The translations under genes were made by a program, and so were the position numbers. The notes under the pieces are model-generated. The model did not search any database. It was not told the origin of the DNA and saw nothing but the letters and a program-made list of their open reading frames with translations. DNA of 64,000 nucleotides from Mucilaginibacter sp. (GTDB lineage Bacteria; Bacteroidota; Bacteroidia; Sphingobacteriales; Sphingobacteriaceae), in the NCBI GenBank assembly GCA_031292485.1, contig JARLHA010000008.1:62001-126000 (forward strand), given 5' to 3'. This document shows positions 1 through 8,592 of this stretch, piece after piece (position 1 is the stretch's first letter; the number at the start of each line of letters is the position of its first letter).

Positions 1-155
1 CCGGTTACCAATATGAAGCGCGCCACGTAAATGATTGTTTGCAAAAAGGTTTAACCGAAAGCCCGGTTGTACCATTGGCCGACACCATTTTGTTGATGGA
101 GACGCTGGATAAAATAAGACAGATAGCGGGAATCAGTTACCCGTCTGACAACTAG
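1..155 (+). CDS. Gfo/Idh/MocA-family oxidoreductase, C-terminal fragment
   Basis: The open frame enters from the left edge (frame 3) and ends at TAG 153-155, so only about the last 50 residues are present. The tail reads as an acidic/histidine stretch (YEARHVNDCLQKGL), then ESPVVPLADT, and closes with an Ile-rich helix and GISYP. This pattern is typical of the C-terminus of NAD(P)-dependent sugar dehydrogenases of the Gfo/Idh/MocA family, which oxidise sugars or inositols. The Rossmann fold and catalytic lysine lie outside the window, so the substrate cannot be inferred. The family call rests on recognising the tail pattern only. Confidence 0.6.
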   Translation, partial: GYQYEARHVNDCLQKGLTESPVVPLADTILLMETLDKIRQIAGISYPSDN

Positions 156-233
156 GTTTGTAAATTCGGCCGGGTAAAACAAGACTTGTGTCCTTTGTGA
201 AATCCTCGCGTACTTCGTGGTAGATTTAACAGC

Positions 234-1670
234 TCATTTCACTTTAACCAGCTCATAATGTTCGCCTTCATCATCCAATATTGCCTTGATTACTTTTCCA
301 TTTTGGTCTTTTACAAAATCAATATCGGTATCCATTACTTTCAGGAAGAAATGATGATCATTTGAGGCAAAAAGATTTGTTGTTGGTAGATTTACCGTAG
401 GCGATTCCACCTGTAAACGGCCGTTCACCAAGGTGACGATCGCTTTTAGCTTGCCATCGTACTCGCCCGTATATTGCTGTAATACAGCTTCCGGCAGTTT
501 AACATTGGCGCGGTAGGGCGTATAACCCTCCCAATACCAGGGGATAGTAACGCCGGTAATCTTCTCAACCAGTTCTTTAAAAATACTTTCTCCATTGGCA
601 TCATTGCATAAAATATCCATGACGAATTTCTTGCCGGGGAAACCGATCACATAATGCACCCAGCCATCACCGTGCCCCTCTTTAAAAAAAGCCTGACCGT
701 AAGGACTGGTAAATAAACCCCAGCCAAGTCCATAGGATAAATTAACTTTTTTATTATCTGTGGTTGTATTTGTATCCAGCGAAGGAAATTCCCTTTTTGA
801 AATGATATTGATCTGCGGCGAAAACATTTGTTTGTACGATAATGCCGAGAGCCGTCTGCCCTGCGTTGCGGCTGCCATAAAGCGGGCATAGTCGGCAATG
901 GTGGTTTCCATCGAACCAGCGGCATTCGGCCTGCTTCTCTTGTCTTTTGTGATCGTATCACCTTTCATATCATGCCCTACAGCGTAATCATTCTCAAAGC
1001 CGGGCTGCCAGACGTAACTCGTCCTGCTCATACCAAAGGGTTTGAATATTTTTTCTTGTGCCAGGTCCTCAAGGTTTCGGCCAGTAATGGTTTCAATTGC
1101 CATTTGCAAAAGATAGATACCCTCACCGGAATATGCGTAACGGGAACCTGGCGTAAAAAATATTTCCAGCTTTTTATTATCGTGGGGATTATATTCCCGC
1201 CAGTTAGGAAAGCCCGTGGTATGATCGAGGCAATCCCTGGCAGTGATTAGTTTCCAGCGGTCATCGCCGGCCAGGTCCTTATAATTGTCGTATTCAGGCA
1301 ACGGCTTTGGCAGGTAGGTGTAAATGGGTTTGTCTAGGTTGATTTTTCCCTCGTCAACCAATTGCATTACGATATAAGCGAATAATGGTTTGGCGAGTGA
1401 AGCCGCATAAAAACAAGAACTGGTATCATTCAACTGATTTTTCACCCTGTTTTTATACCCATATGATTTAACATAAGATACATTATTTATATTTACTATA
1501 CCAATTTCCAAGCCGGTTAATTGCGCGGTATCAAGCAATTTATTTGCTATGCTATCGATCGTATTTGTAGTTATCGTTTCTCCGTCCGGGCGCAGGATCA
1601 GTTTGGGTTGCGACAATGCGCTTATTGAAATTGCAATCGTAAGAGACGAGAGGAATAAGGTTTTTTTCAT
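234..1670 (-). CDS. secreted serine beta-lactamase-like hydrolase
   Basis: A 478-residue protein with a Sec signal peptide (about residues 1-20, ending ALSQ). It carries the three class C beta-lactamase/PBP-like motifs: SLAK at 91-94 (nucleophile Ser91, Lys94), YSG at 180-182 in place of YxN, and HGDG at 333-336 in place of KTG. An extra domain of about 100 residues follows the catalytic domain, as in many periplasmic esterase/peptidase members (DUF3471-like position). It probably hydrolyses a D-amino-acid peptide or an ester in the periplasm; a true antibiotic-resistance role is unlikely from the motif variants. The gene stands alone, with about 85 bp to the next gene on the same strand. The family is clear; the substrate is unknown. 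Confidence 0.85.
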   Translation of the reverse strand: MKKTLFLSSLTIAISISALSQPKLILRPDGETITTNTIDSIANKLLDTAQLTGLEIGIVNINNVSYVKSYGYKNRVKNQLNDTSSCFYAASLAKPLFAYIVMQLVDEGKINLDKPIYTYLPKPLPEYDNYKDLAGDDRWKLITARDCLDHTTGFPNWREYNPHDNKKLEIFFTPGSRYAYSGEGIYLLQMAIETITGRNLEDLAQEKIFKPFGMSRTSYVWQPGFENDYAVGHDMKGDTITKDKRSRPNAAGSMETTIADYARFMAAATQGRRLSALSYKQMFSPQINIISKREFPSLDTNTTTDNKKVNLSYGLGWGLFTSPYGQAFFKEGHGDGWVHYVIGFPGKKFVMDILCNDANGESIFKELVEKITGVTIPWYWEGYTPYRANVKLPEAVLQQYTGEYDGKLKAIVTLVNGRLQVESPTVNLPTTNLFASNDHHFFLKVMDTDIDFVKDQNGKVIKAILDDEGEHYELVKVK

Positions 1671-1754
1671 AGATTTTGCGTAGTAAATGTTTATTTACTG
1701 ATGGTGTTATCAATCAGACAAATAGCCATAAAAAAGGTTTAAACAGTCAGTTTT

Positions 1755-2408
1755 TTATTTTGGAAAAATAGATATTGCTGTAAACATTACAGCTGTAATC
1801 AGCATGAGAAAAAAAAGGAAACTTTTGATCCCATTTATTTCCTTTCCCGGTTTGAGGATTAGACTTCTTACCGGGACGCTAATTAATAACAGCAAGCTAA
1901 TCAGGAAAACAAAAGCCAGGGCTAACTGAGCGCCAATACCCAGCGGCAAGCCTTTATGCTCTCCGTTAAAGAATCCTATTATATCGTACAAAAACAATAC
2001 ATTCCAAATCAAAACGATCGCGATAGCGGCGGATGTCTTCACCGGGAAACTGCCGCCGGTTTGAGTAATTAATACTCTTGCAGCTACGTCGGCAGGAATT
2101 GAATTTGCATTTACTAAAAAACCTGTTTGCGCTATTTTCCTGATCAATGCCTCGGGGCTCCCGAAAGTCCAGAATATAACTTTAGCGTTATATCCCGGTA
2201 CCGTATGATTAATTTTTATGCCCTGCCCTAAAACCGGGATTAAAGTATATGGTTCAATACGGATAATGTCAGACGGTTTAAAAACCAGGTCGCCGATGAT
2301 CGACGCCTTCAATTGTAATGTTTGTTGGTTTACAATTAGTGTTGCTAAGGGCCAGGTAGCATTTGCCATTCCGATTCTTGCTCCACCGGTCTCTTTTACC
2401 TCCTGCAT
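1755..2408 (-). CDS. hypothetical membrane protein
   Basis: 217 residues of unknown function. The N-terminal ~115 residues are soluble and beta-rich (LQLKASIIGDLVFKPSDI, then alternating hydrophobic strands), resembling a small PH-like domain. Three hydrophobic helices follow at roughly 127-147, 158-180 and 193-213. No catalytic motif is visible. A second in-frame ATG at residue 14 (MANATWPL) could be the true start. It lies 39 bp downstream of the gene at 2448-3236 on the same strand, so the two may be co-transcribed. Confidence 0.6.
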   Translation of the reverse strand: MQEVKETGGARIGMANATWPLATLIVNQQTLQLKASIIGDLVFKPSDIIRIEPYTLIPVLGQGIKINHTVPGYNAKVIFWTFGSPEALIRKIAQTGFLVNANSIPADVAARVLITQTGGSFPVKTSAAIAIVLIWNVLFLYDIIGFFNGEHKGLPLGIGAQLALAFVFLISLLLLISVPVRSLILKPGKEINGIKSFLFFLMLITAVMFTAISIFPK

Positions 2409-2447
2409 TTCAATATTGGTTTTAGGTTGTTTATAGATATATATACT

Positions 2448-3236
2448 TTAATGCCCGAAACGCCTTAGTTTCCACATGCCATAAGGGTTGTTATACAGGT
2501 TATTGTCTTCGCGCAACTGATAAGATTCTTCGGTAATCAAATATTGGGCTGATTGAGGGCCAGGCCGGAAAAATTCATTTTGATGGATAACCGGCTTGTC
2601 AAAAACCTGGTAATACCCGAATACGTTGATCAGATCTACCGCGTTTTGAAGTTCTTCGCCGCAAACTAATGTGTCTTTCAAACCAAGATTATGCATCCCA
2701 CGTGAGAAAACATTCTGTCTTTCGTCGATAGCTGAACTCGTTACAAACATTTCGAAAAGGTCGGCCTCTTCAAAATTAACGAGGTATTTGAGCCATTTTT
2801 GTTTCTCAAATGCTTTTCCGGCACTGTCTATTCTAATTCCGTGGCCGCCCGCCCTTAGTACTGCTGCACCTGCAAGTGCCAAATGATGAGCTTCTTTTAA
2901 ACTGCCTGTTTTACCTGTAATATAAATAACATAATTATGGTTACTGATCTTGTTTAAAGCGTCGCACGTAATGCCGGTCATCTTTCCTAAGGCTCCGAAT
3001 GATCCGGCCAGGCGTTCATCCCGTTCCCTTATTTCAAATTTATAAAACTGGGCCGCACAGGGGTTCATGATCAAATCCCCGACTACTATATAAGTGCCTT
3101 CGGTTGCGGTAAAAACGGTATTGGTGATATCTCTAACGTCTTTCCATGAACCGGGTATACACAATACGGTGTTGCAGGCAAGTGAGGGCGACCCTGCCGG
3201 CTGCTTGATTTTTTTGGTAAAAGGCCACATAATCAA
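2448..3236 (-). CDS. hypothetical protein, DUF4261-like
   Basis: 262 residues, no signal peptide and no membrane segment. The central part (about 110-160: HHLALAGAAVLRAGGHGIRI, then a conserved Trp) and the later SRGMHNLGLKDTLVCGEEL stretch resemble DUF4261-type proteins, in which an Ala/Gly-rich helix is followed by a T/S-x-GM motif. This is a weak recognition from memory, not a search. It sits head-to-tail with 1755-2408. Function unknown. Confidence 0.55.
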   Translation of the reverse strand: MIMWPFTKKIKQPAGSPSLACNTVLCIPGSWKDVRDITNTVFTATEGTYIVVGDLIMNPCAAQFYKFEIRERDERLAGSFGALGKMTGITCDALNKISNHNYVIYITGKTGSLKEAHHLALAGAAVLRAGGHGIRIDSAGKAFEKQKWLKYLVNFEEADLFEMFVTSSAIDERQNVFSRGMHNLGLKDTLVCGEELQNAVDLINVFGYYQVFDKPVIHQNEFFRPGPQSAQYLITEESYQLREDNNLYNNPYGMWKLRRFGH

Positions 3237-3320
3237 TTAGGGTAAAACATATCAAATCCGGGAATGAATTTATTGTTAAATCCTAAATAATAAATAGTTA
3301 ACCGTTTGGTTTTTATCCAC

Positions 3321-3350
3321 AAAAAAACCGCCTGCAAAAGGCGGTTCTTC
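3321..3350 (-). terminator. rho-independent terminator of the carboxylesterase gene
   Basis: A 7-bp stem, AACCGCC (3326-3332) pairing with GGCGGTT (3340-3346), has a 7-nt loop. Read on the minus strand it is followed by seven T residues (complement of 3321-3327). It lies 26-55 bp beyond the stop of the minus-strand esterase at 3376. It is the clearest intrinsic terminator in the window. Confidence 0.85.
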
Positions 3351-3375
3351 ATTTAATGGACGATTGTTAACAATC

Positions 3376-4944
3376 TTAGCGGGTATTTAATTTATCCAGA
3401 AACAAAAAGCGGTCGTCATCGGTCTCCGGTTCAAGTTGTGTGTTTACATCTATGTTCATATAGTAAACAGGGCTGCCTTTTGTGTTTGGTTTCCATTTGG
3501 GTACAACCTTACTATTTGGATTGCCGGTTTTTATAAAATTGGCGAAGTATTCCTCCATTATTGCCGAAACTTTATAGTCGTCAGGCGTCCATGCATATAC
3601 CTTATTGGAGCTTAAGTTTCCAAGGGCAAACTCAATTTCGGAGGCGTGGGAGGCACCGACCATAGGCGCAGGCATTTTACCGGACGTTTGGGCTGCCTTA
3701 CCAACTTCAGGCGGCCGTGGGCACGAGAAGATATAGCGGTATACAGGTTTTCCGCTTGTTTTAGCTTGCATGTCGGCCCATTTCCAGGTGCCGTAAACTA
3801 TAAAATTATCACTGGCCAGGGCCGTAGCTGATTTGATAACTTCATCCTGCGTAGTACCGGGAAAAAGTTTTAAAACGGTGGTTGAATCGGCCCTATAGCG
3901 TTCTTTTATTTTTTTTGCATAGTTCTCAGGGGTCGGCATGTCGCCGCCGGTAAAAGCCTGGTAGGGTACTTCCGCCGAGTTCCATCCAACCAGTACCGGC
4001 ACATGCATTTCTTCACCGGCCTCTAAAGTTTCAATCGGCTGTTTGGTAAAAAAATAACCGTCGATCAGGTTTGGGAATCTCCAGGCACCTGGTTTGGAAG
4101 CTAAATCGAGCAGTTGCGATGCTGACAAAGCACGCAGCTCGGCCAATGAGTTGGCGCCAGCGCTTTTTGCAAATGCTGTGCCGCTGCTTTCGCCGTTGGC
4201 TAAAGTACTCATTTTTCCAAAACCGCCGCTTTCGCCGATCGCACCGGAAAATAATCCTTTTGATAAGGGTGACAGCACCTGGGCACAAACCGAAAAAGAC
4301 CCCGCCGATTCGCCTGCAATAGTAACTTTTTCAGGATCACCCCCAAAGGCGGCAATATTGGCCTTAACCCAAAGCAATGCGGCGTGCTGATCGAGCAATC
4401 CATAATTTCCGGATGCGTTATGTGGGGATTCTTTTGTGAGTTCGGGATGTGCGAAGAATCCAAAAATGCCCAAACGATAGCTTATTGTAACGGTAACTAT
4501 TCCTTTTTGTGCTAAACTTTCGCCGTCATAACGCGATTCGGAGCCATCGCCGGCAACAAATCCGCCGCCATAAAAATAAACGAGGACGGGGAGTTTTGCA
4601 TTTGCAGGTTTTGCAGGCGCCCATACATTCAGGTACAGGCAATCTTCGCTCATGGTATCGGCGCGGAAGATCATATCACTAAACATCCGTTTCTGCATAG
4701 GCATGTGGCTAAAATGATCTGCTTTTAATACGCCGCTCCAATTGGCAGGGGGCTGTGGTTCTTTCCAGCGCAGGTTTCCTACGGGCGGCAGTGCATAAGG
4801 AATGCCTTTGTAGCTGTTAATGCCTGTGGAAGCGTTGTAAGTGCCCTGGAGTTGCCCATTGCTGATGGTAACCTGCGGGGTTTGCTGTGCTGTGGCCGTA
4901 AAAAAAAATAGTAGAGCAGCGAGGAATGCAATTATTGGTTTCAT
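3376..4944 (-). CDS. secreted type-B carboxylesterase
   Basis: 522 residues with a Sec signal peptide (cleavage near Ala19-Gln20). It has the alpha/beta-hydrolase carboxylesterase hallmarks: EDCLYLNVW at 100-108, oxyanion-hole GGGF at 126-129, nucleophile elbow GESAG at 211-215 with Ser213, probable acid Glu325 in NSAEVPY, and catalytic His433 in GASHASEIEF. It should hydrolyse carboxylic esters in the periplasm or outside the cell; para-nitrobenzyl-esterase-like members are a close type. It is divergent from the Nudix-type regulator at 5094, with a palindrome in the 149-bp gap, suggesting that regulator controls it. A clear terminator follows. Full length for the family. Confidence 0.93.
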   Translation of the reverse strand: MKPIIAFLAALLFFFTATAQQTPQVTISNGQLQGTYNASTGINSYKGIPYALPPVGNLRWKEPQPPANWSGVLKADHFSHMPMQKRMFSDMIFRADTMSEDCLYLNVWAPAKPANAKLPVLVYFYGGGFVAGDGSESRYDGESLAQKGIVTVTISYRLGIFGFFAHPELTKESPHNASGNYGLLDQHAALLWVKANIAAFGGDPEKVTIAGESAGSFSVCAQVLSPLSKGLFSGAIGESGGFGKMSTLANGESSGTAFAKSAGANSLAELRALSASQLLDLASKPGAWRFPNLIDGYFFTKQPIETLEAGEEMHVPVLVGWNSAEVPYQAFTGGDMPTPENYAKKIKERYRADSTTVLKLFPGTTQDEVIKSATALASDNFIVYGTWKWADMQAKTSGKPVYRYIFSCPRPPEVGKAAQTSGKMPAPMVGASHASEIEFALGNLSSNKVYAWTPDDYKVSAIMEEYFANFIKTGNPNSKVVPKWKPNTKGSPVYYMNIDVNTQLEPETDDDRFLFLDKLNTR

Positions 4945-5022
4945 ATTGGTTATAATGGTTTAAAGAAGTGTTTTTGGCTATTACCTTATAAAAAATTAAG
5001 GCCCATAAATTTCATTATGGCT

Positions 5023-5043
5023 ATTGTAACATAATGATACAAT
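5023..5043. promoter_or_regulatory. candidate operator palindrome between esterase and NrtR-like regulator
   Basis: A 21-bp near-perfect palindrome with arms ATTGTA (5023-5028) and TACAAT (5038-5043); the inner CAT/ATG bases also pair. A second overlapping inverted pair, CATTATG (5013-5019) and CATAATG (5030-5036), shares its right half. A Bacteroidota-type -7 element, TAATTTTG, lies at 5053-5060, just before the regulator. I infer autoregulation plus control of the divergent esterase. Confidence 0.55.
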
Positions 5044-5093
5044 AATAATTGCTAATTTTGATATTATCAATATAATTACTGAAAAACTTTGCA

Positions 5094-5825
5094 ATGAGTA
5101 TTAAACCAGCTGATGAAATAAATGAGAACGGGACGGGTTTTATAAAAAACGTAGCAATTGACACCGTTATATTTGGGTTTCATGATAATATGCTCAAGGT
5201 TTTATTATCGGCATATAAAAATACCAGCTATTTTGCCCTGCCAGGCGGTTTCATCAGGGAAAAAGAAAATTTAAATGATGCTGCGCGAAGAGTCGCATCC
5301 GAAAGAACAGGTCTTGATGATATTTTCCTTGAACAGTTTTATGTGTTCGGCGATTATGCGCGCTATGACCCGGAGCCATTTAAAATCATTATGGAAGTAA
5401 ATGGGAACCATCCCTCTGAAAGTCATTGGCTTTTGCAAAGGTTTATTTCCATAGGGTATTATGCGTTGGTTGATTTCACAAAAGCTACACCTACGCCGGC
5501 TGCAATTTTTGATAGCTGCAACTGGTACGATCTGAACAGCATGCCGCCATTGATACAGGACCATACTCAAATTGTACAAAAAGCGCTGGAGGCCCTTGGG
5601 GCAAACCTTGATAACAAACTGATAGGTTTCAACCTTTTGCCGGAAGATTTTACTATGGGCGAGCTTCAGCGACTTTATGAAACCATCCTTGGAAAAAAGT
5701 TGCTTCGTCCTGCTTTTCAGCGCAAAATATTAGGTTTGGGGATTTTAGAAAGGGTTGCCAAAAAGTGGACTGGCGGCGCACATAAGGCACCTTATTTATA
5801 TAGGTTTATCTCTAAAAAAATGTGA
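5094..5825 (+). CDS. Nudix-type transcriptional regulator (NrtR-like)
   Basis: 243 residues. The N-terminal ~150 residues form a Nudix fold (FALPGGFIREKENLNDAARR, then a Nudix-box region ending ERTGL). The box is degenerate: the REUxEE core reads RRVASE, so hydrolase activity is probably lost and the domain likely acts as a ligand sensor. The C-terminal ~85 residues form a winged helix (FTMGELQRLYETILGKKL, RRPAF-like region, KILGLGILE). This architecture matches NrtR-like regulators, which in Bacteroidota often control sugar or cofactor genes. It is divergent from a secreted carboxylesterase and preceded by a 21-bp palindrome, its most likely site. The effector is unknown. Confidence 0.85.
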   Translation: MSIKPADEINENGTGFIKNVAIDTVIFGFHDNMLKVLLSAYKNTSYFALPGGFIREKENLNDAARRVASERTGLDDIFLEQFYVFGDYARYDPEPFKIIMEVNGNHPSESHWLLQRFISIGYYALVDFTKATPTPAAIFDSCNWYDLNSMPPLIQDHTQIVQKALEALGANLDNKLIGFNLLPEDFTMGELQRLYETILGKKLLRPAFQRKILGLGILERVAKKWTGGAHKAPYLYRFISKKM

Positions 5826-6156
5826 TTTGCAAATCTGCGGCACGTTGATTTTAGGTTTCGGTGGGGCAATAAAATAACCATTAAAAGCTTTCCTGAACTT
5901 GCATAAAATTTATTTAGATTTAAACCAGGATGACGAATAGCGAAATTTTTATAGAGACCTCACAGACATTGTTTTCATGATCTCGGAATTATTTAATGAA
6001 ATATAAATTTTCTTGTCAAGTTGGCAATAACGATACTGCCGTAAATATGAGTTTGTATATTTGATGGTTATGTCAGTATCGTACTTATTTCAATAATAGC
6101 CTCACTATAAGCAATTGCCGTATCAATTCCTGGTGTCTGGCAGCAGGCAAACCCCG
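5826..6156. other. gene-free spacer with an inverted repeat
   Basis: This lies between convergently arranged genes. The only structure I see is a 9-bp inverted repeat, ACGATACTG (6030-6038) and CAGTATCGT (6074-6082), separated by 35 nt of AT-rich sequence. It has no T-tract and is not a convincing terminator. No small ORF is supported. Confidence 0.4.
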
Positions 6157-7239
6157 TTAACTTTTAAAACGATTGAACGATTGCCAGTATTTATCTTTAT
6201 AAATATTATAGTCAAGGTTTATCTGTGGTTTGTACTTTTGCTTTATTTGATAAAGTACATCTGATGGTTTTCTGAAATCTTTGCAGGCGAAATAAATCTC
6301 TCTTACATTTTCTGCCGTTTGATGCCCAATATTCAAATAACCATCGGTACACTTCAAATAATCCAGCATCTCATCTTCAATTGCGATCAATAGTTCCGAT
6401 GTGGCGTTATCAGGCATCCCATTATTGTTACTGCCGTCATATTTAATTTCTACATTCATTATCCAGGGATGTGATGCCTTGCTTTCCCAATTCAATAATG
6501 CGGTGTTTATAGTTGCGATAACCACGTTTCCGTTTTCAAGCTGTGCCTTCAATACAGCATAGTTATCATTGTCAGTGTTGTTCCAGGCGTCTTCATATTT
6601 TTCAAGGAATTCCTTTTCGCGCCATTTCAGAAAGGCCTCTAGCCGGGCAATAGGGACCAACTCTTTTTTAGCATCTTTTTTGCTGATGATGTTAATCCGG
6701 TCAATTAAGGTAACCACATTCAACTCGCCAAGATAATTATCAAGGAAAATAAATACACCATTTGTTATGGCTGCACGGTTGTTTTCAGTCAGATCGTTAT
6801 GCACTATCGAAAGGTCTATCTGATCAGGGGCGTCAGTATGGTCGTTTGAATAAAAACTGATATTCTCGGTATTGAATTTAAATCCTGCCATTTCAATGCT
6901 GGTATCTGAAGCAGGTTTCAGCGCGGTGAATTTCCAGCCATCAATTTTGGGTGCTGCCTTAACCAGTTCCTCCGCAAAGAATATATTTTTGATAACTCCG
7001 TCAGGAGTTAAAATCAATTCTGCAGTTTCTCTGTCACACATGCCTGTCAGAAAATAGATACCGCATTTCAGTTCGTTCAATTTCGGTGCCAGCTTATCAA
7101 AAAACATGTGCTTGATATCGCCCTTTACTTTTACAACAATATAAAAATTCCGTTCGTTTTTTTTAAACCAATCCCAAAATTGCTGATAGGTTTGTATGGG
7201 TTCATTTTTACTTTTAAAAATGTCTTTGAAAATGTTCAT
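6157..7239 (-). CDS. DUF695 domain protein
   Basis: 360 residues, predicted cytoplasmic. The N-terminal ~205 residues are a mixed alpha/beta region that ends in a charged linker (KWREKEFLEKY). The C-terminal ~150 residues match the DUF695 pattern: a first strand-loop with NTALLNWESKASHPW, then NNNGMPDNATSELLIAIED, a Gly-His pair (NIGHQT), an aromatic strand (EIYFACKD) and a final D-KYW motif. DUF695 has no established function. The gene is isolated, monocistronic and more AT-rich than the genes at 7.5 kb. Confidence 0.75.
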   Translation of the reverse strand: MNIFKDIFKSKNEPIQTYQQFWDWFKKNERNFYIVVKVKGDIKHMFFDKLAPKLNELKCGIYFLTGMCDRETAELILTPDGVIKNIFFAEELVKAAPKIDGWKFTALKPASDTSIEMAGFKFNTENISFYSNDHTDAPDQIDLSIVHNDLTENNRAAITNGVFIFLDNYLGELNVVTLIDRINIISKKDAKKELVPIARLEAFLKWREKEFLEKYEDAWNNTDNDNYAVLKAQLENGNVVIATINTALLNWESKASHPWIMNVEIKYDGSNNNGMPDNATSELLIAIEDEMLDYLKCTDGYLNIGHQTAENVREIYFACKDFRKPSDVLYQIKQKYKPQINLDYNIYKDKYWQSFNRFKS

Positions 7240-7400
7240 TACTGATTATTATTTTTTGTCGCTTCACACGGGCGAAACCGCGAAGATTATTTAAAACATA
7301 TTTTTATCAGGCCAAAAGATATTAAAAAATATTGTCAAAAAAAATTTGCGTTTCATTCAACCTCGATTTTTTTAAAGCAAATTAGGCTCGCCATCTTTCC

Positions 7401-7440
7401 AATTCGTGTAATTCGAACTAATTCGTGAAAATTCGTGTTT
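7401..7440. repeat. ATTCGTG-type dispersed repeat
   Basis: Three copies of (A)ATTCGTG with interspersed AATTCGAAC lie in the spacer before the LutA-like gene. The same word family fills the spacers at 19621-19697, 19800-19840 and 58243-58340 of this window. Non-coding. Confidence 0.6.
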
Positions 7441-7480
7441 ATTCACAATTCCTCACAACTTTTTCTGAAATTAGCAGCCG

Positions 7481-8209
7481 ATGAATATTGAACTGTTTAT
7501 TCCCTGCTTTATTGACCAGTTATTTCCTGAAACTGCTTTTAATACGATAAAGGTGCTTGAGAAGGCGGGTTGTACGGTAAAGTATAACCCGGCGCAAACC
7601 TGCTGCGGCCAGCCGGCCTTTAACGCGGGTTTCTGGGATGATGCTAAAGCAGTGGGGAGTAAGTTTCTGAATGATTTTTCGGAAGACAGCGTCATCGTTT
7701 CGCCATCTGCTTCCTGCACGGGCATGGTGAAAAATTATTATAACGATTTGTTTACCAATACGGCCGCACACAATAAGTGCCGCGCTATACAGGGCAATAT
7801 TTATGAGCTTTCGGATTTTTTGGTAAATATCCTCCAGTTTGATTATTTCGGCGCTGAACTGGATGGTAAAGCCGTCTATCACGATAGTTGTGCCGGACTG
7901 CGCGAATGTAAAATCAAGAATGAGCCACGGCAGCTGCTATCAAAAGTGCTGGGCCTTGAGCTGATCGATATGAAGGATGAAGAAACCTGCTGCGGTTTCG
8001 GCGGTACTTTTGCGGTTAAGTTTGACGCAATTTCAACAGCCATGGCGCAGCAAAAAGTAGATAACGCCATTGCAGCAGATGCAGATTATATTATTTCGAC
8101 CGATGCCTCCTGCCTGATGCACCTGCAAAGCTATATCGATAAAAATGAACTTCCCCTTAAAACTTACCACCTGGCCGATGTATTGGCAAAAGGGTGGGGG
8201 AACGTATGA
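7481..8209 (+). CDS. lutA: LutA-like Fe-S oxidoreductase subunit
   Basis: 242 residues made of two cysteine-rich CCG domains. The first has Cys9 and TCCGQPAFNAGF (Cys41-Cys42); the second has HDSCAGLRECKI and TCCGFGGTFAVK. This is the architecture of LutA/YkgE, the CCG-domain subunit of the LutABC L-lactate oxidation complex, and of the C-terminal part of GlcF/heterodisulfide reductase subunit B. LutB and LutC are not adjacent: a 380-bp spacer and a histidine kinase follow, and the upstream gene is DUF695. The partner genes are therefore elsewhere or the protein serves another complex. Length matches LutA. Confidence 0.85.
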   Translation: MNIELFIPCFIDQLFPETAFNTIKVLEKAGCTVKYNPAQTCCGQPAFNAGFWDDAKAVGSKFLNDFSEDSVIVSPSASCTGMVKNYYNDLFTNTAAHNKCRAIQGNIYELSDFLVNILQFDYFGAELDGKAVYHDSCAGLRECKIKNEPRQLLSKVLGLELIDMKDEETCCGFGGTFAVKFDAISTAMAQQKVDNAIAADADYIISTDASCLMHLQSYIDKNELPLKTYHLADVLAKGWGNV

Positions 8210-8592
8210 CTACAGATTAATCTGATTTTTATGATGTACACTGATAAAAATCAATTAAATCATTCCAATCAGTTAAATCAGCGGTTCAGGCGAAAATTTC
8301 TTTCAGAAACCGGAATGCCGGTTGCTGGAATAGGTGTGATTGTGTAAACACCTTTTTCAGTGCTTGAGTTTAAAAATTCTGTTAAATAGGTCCGGGCAAC
8401 CCGCCGGGTGATTGTTACACCTCATCCTTTTAATCCCATCCCATTATTTCGTGTTAATGGATATTCTCAAAAGGAATATTTTATAAAACAATATTTTAAT
8501 AAGTATGTTAATTACAAAACAATAATTTGTTTTTAATTAAATAATCAAACCTTATTTTGTTTTATATCACAACCGGGCGGACACCACATGAT
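8210..8592. other. gene-free spacer upstream of the repeat kinase
   Basis: About 380 bp with no supported ORF. It contains a GGAATGCCGGTTG word (about 8311-8323) that recurs after the second response regulator near 12190, and a GC-rich hairpin-like GGGCAACCCGCCGGGT stretch near 8393. The last ~120 bp are very AT-rich and probably hold the promoter of the kinase. Confidence 0.4.

Noticed and set aside
4031..4463. Several overlapping ORFs inside the esterase gene
   Set aside because: They are other-frame shadows of the esterase, which has an intact catalytic triad.
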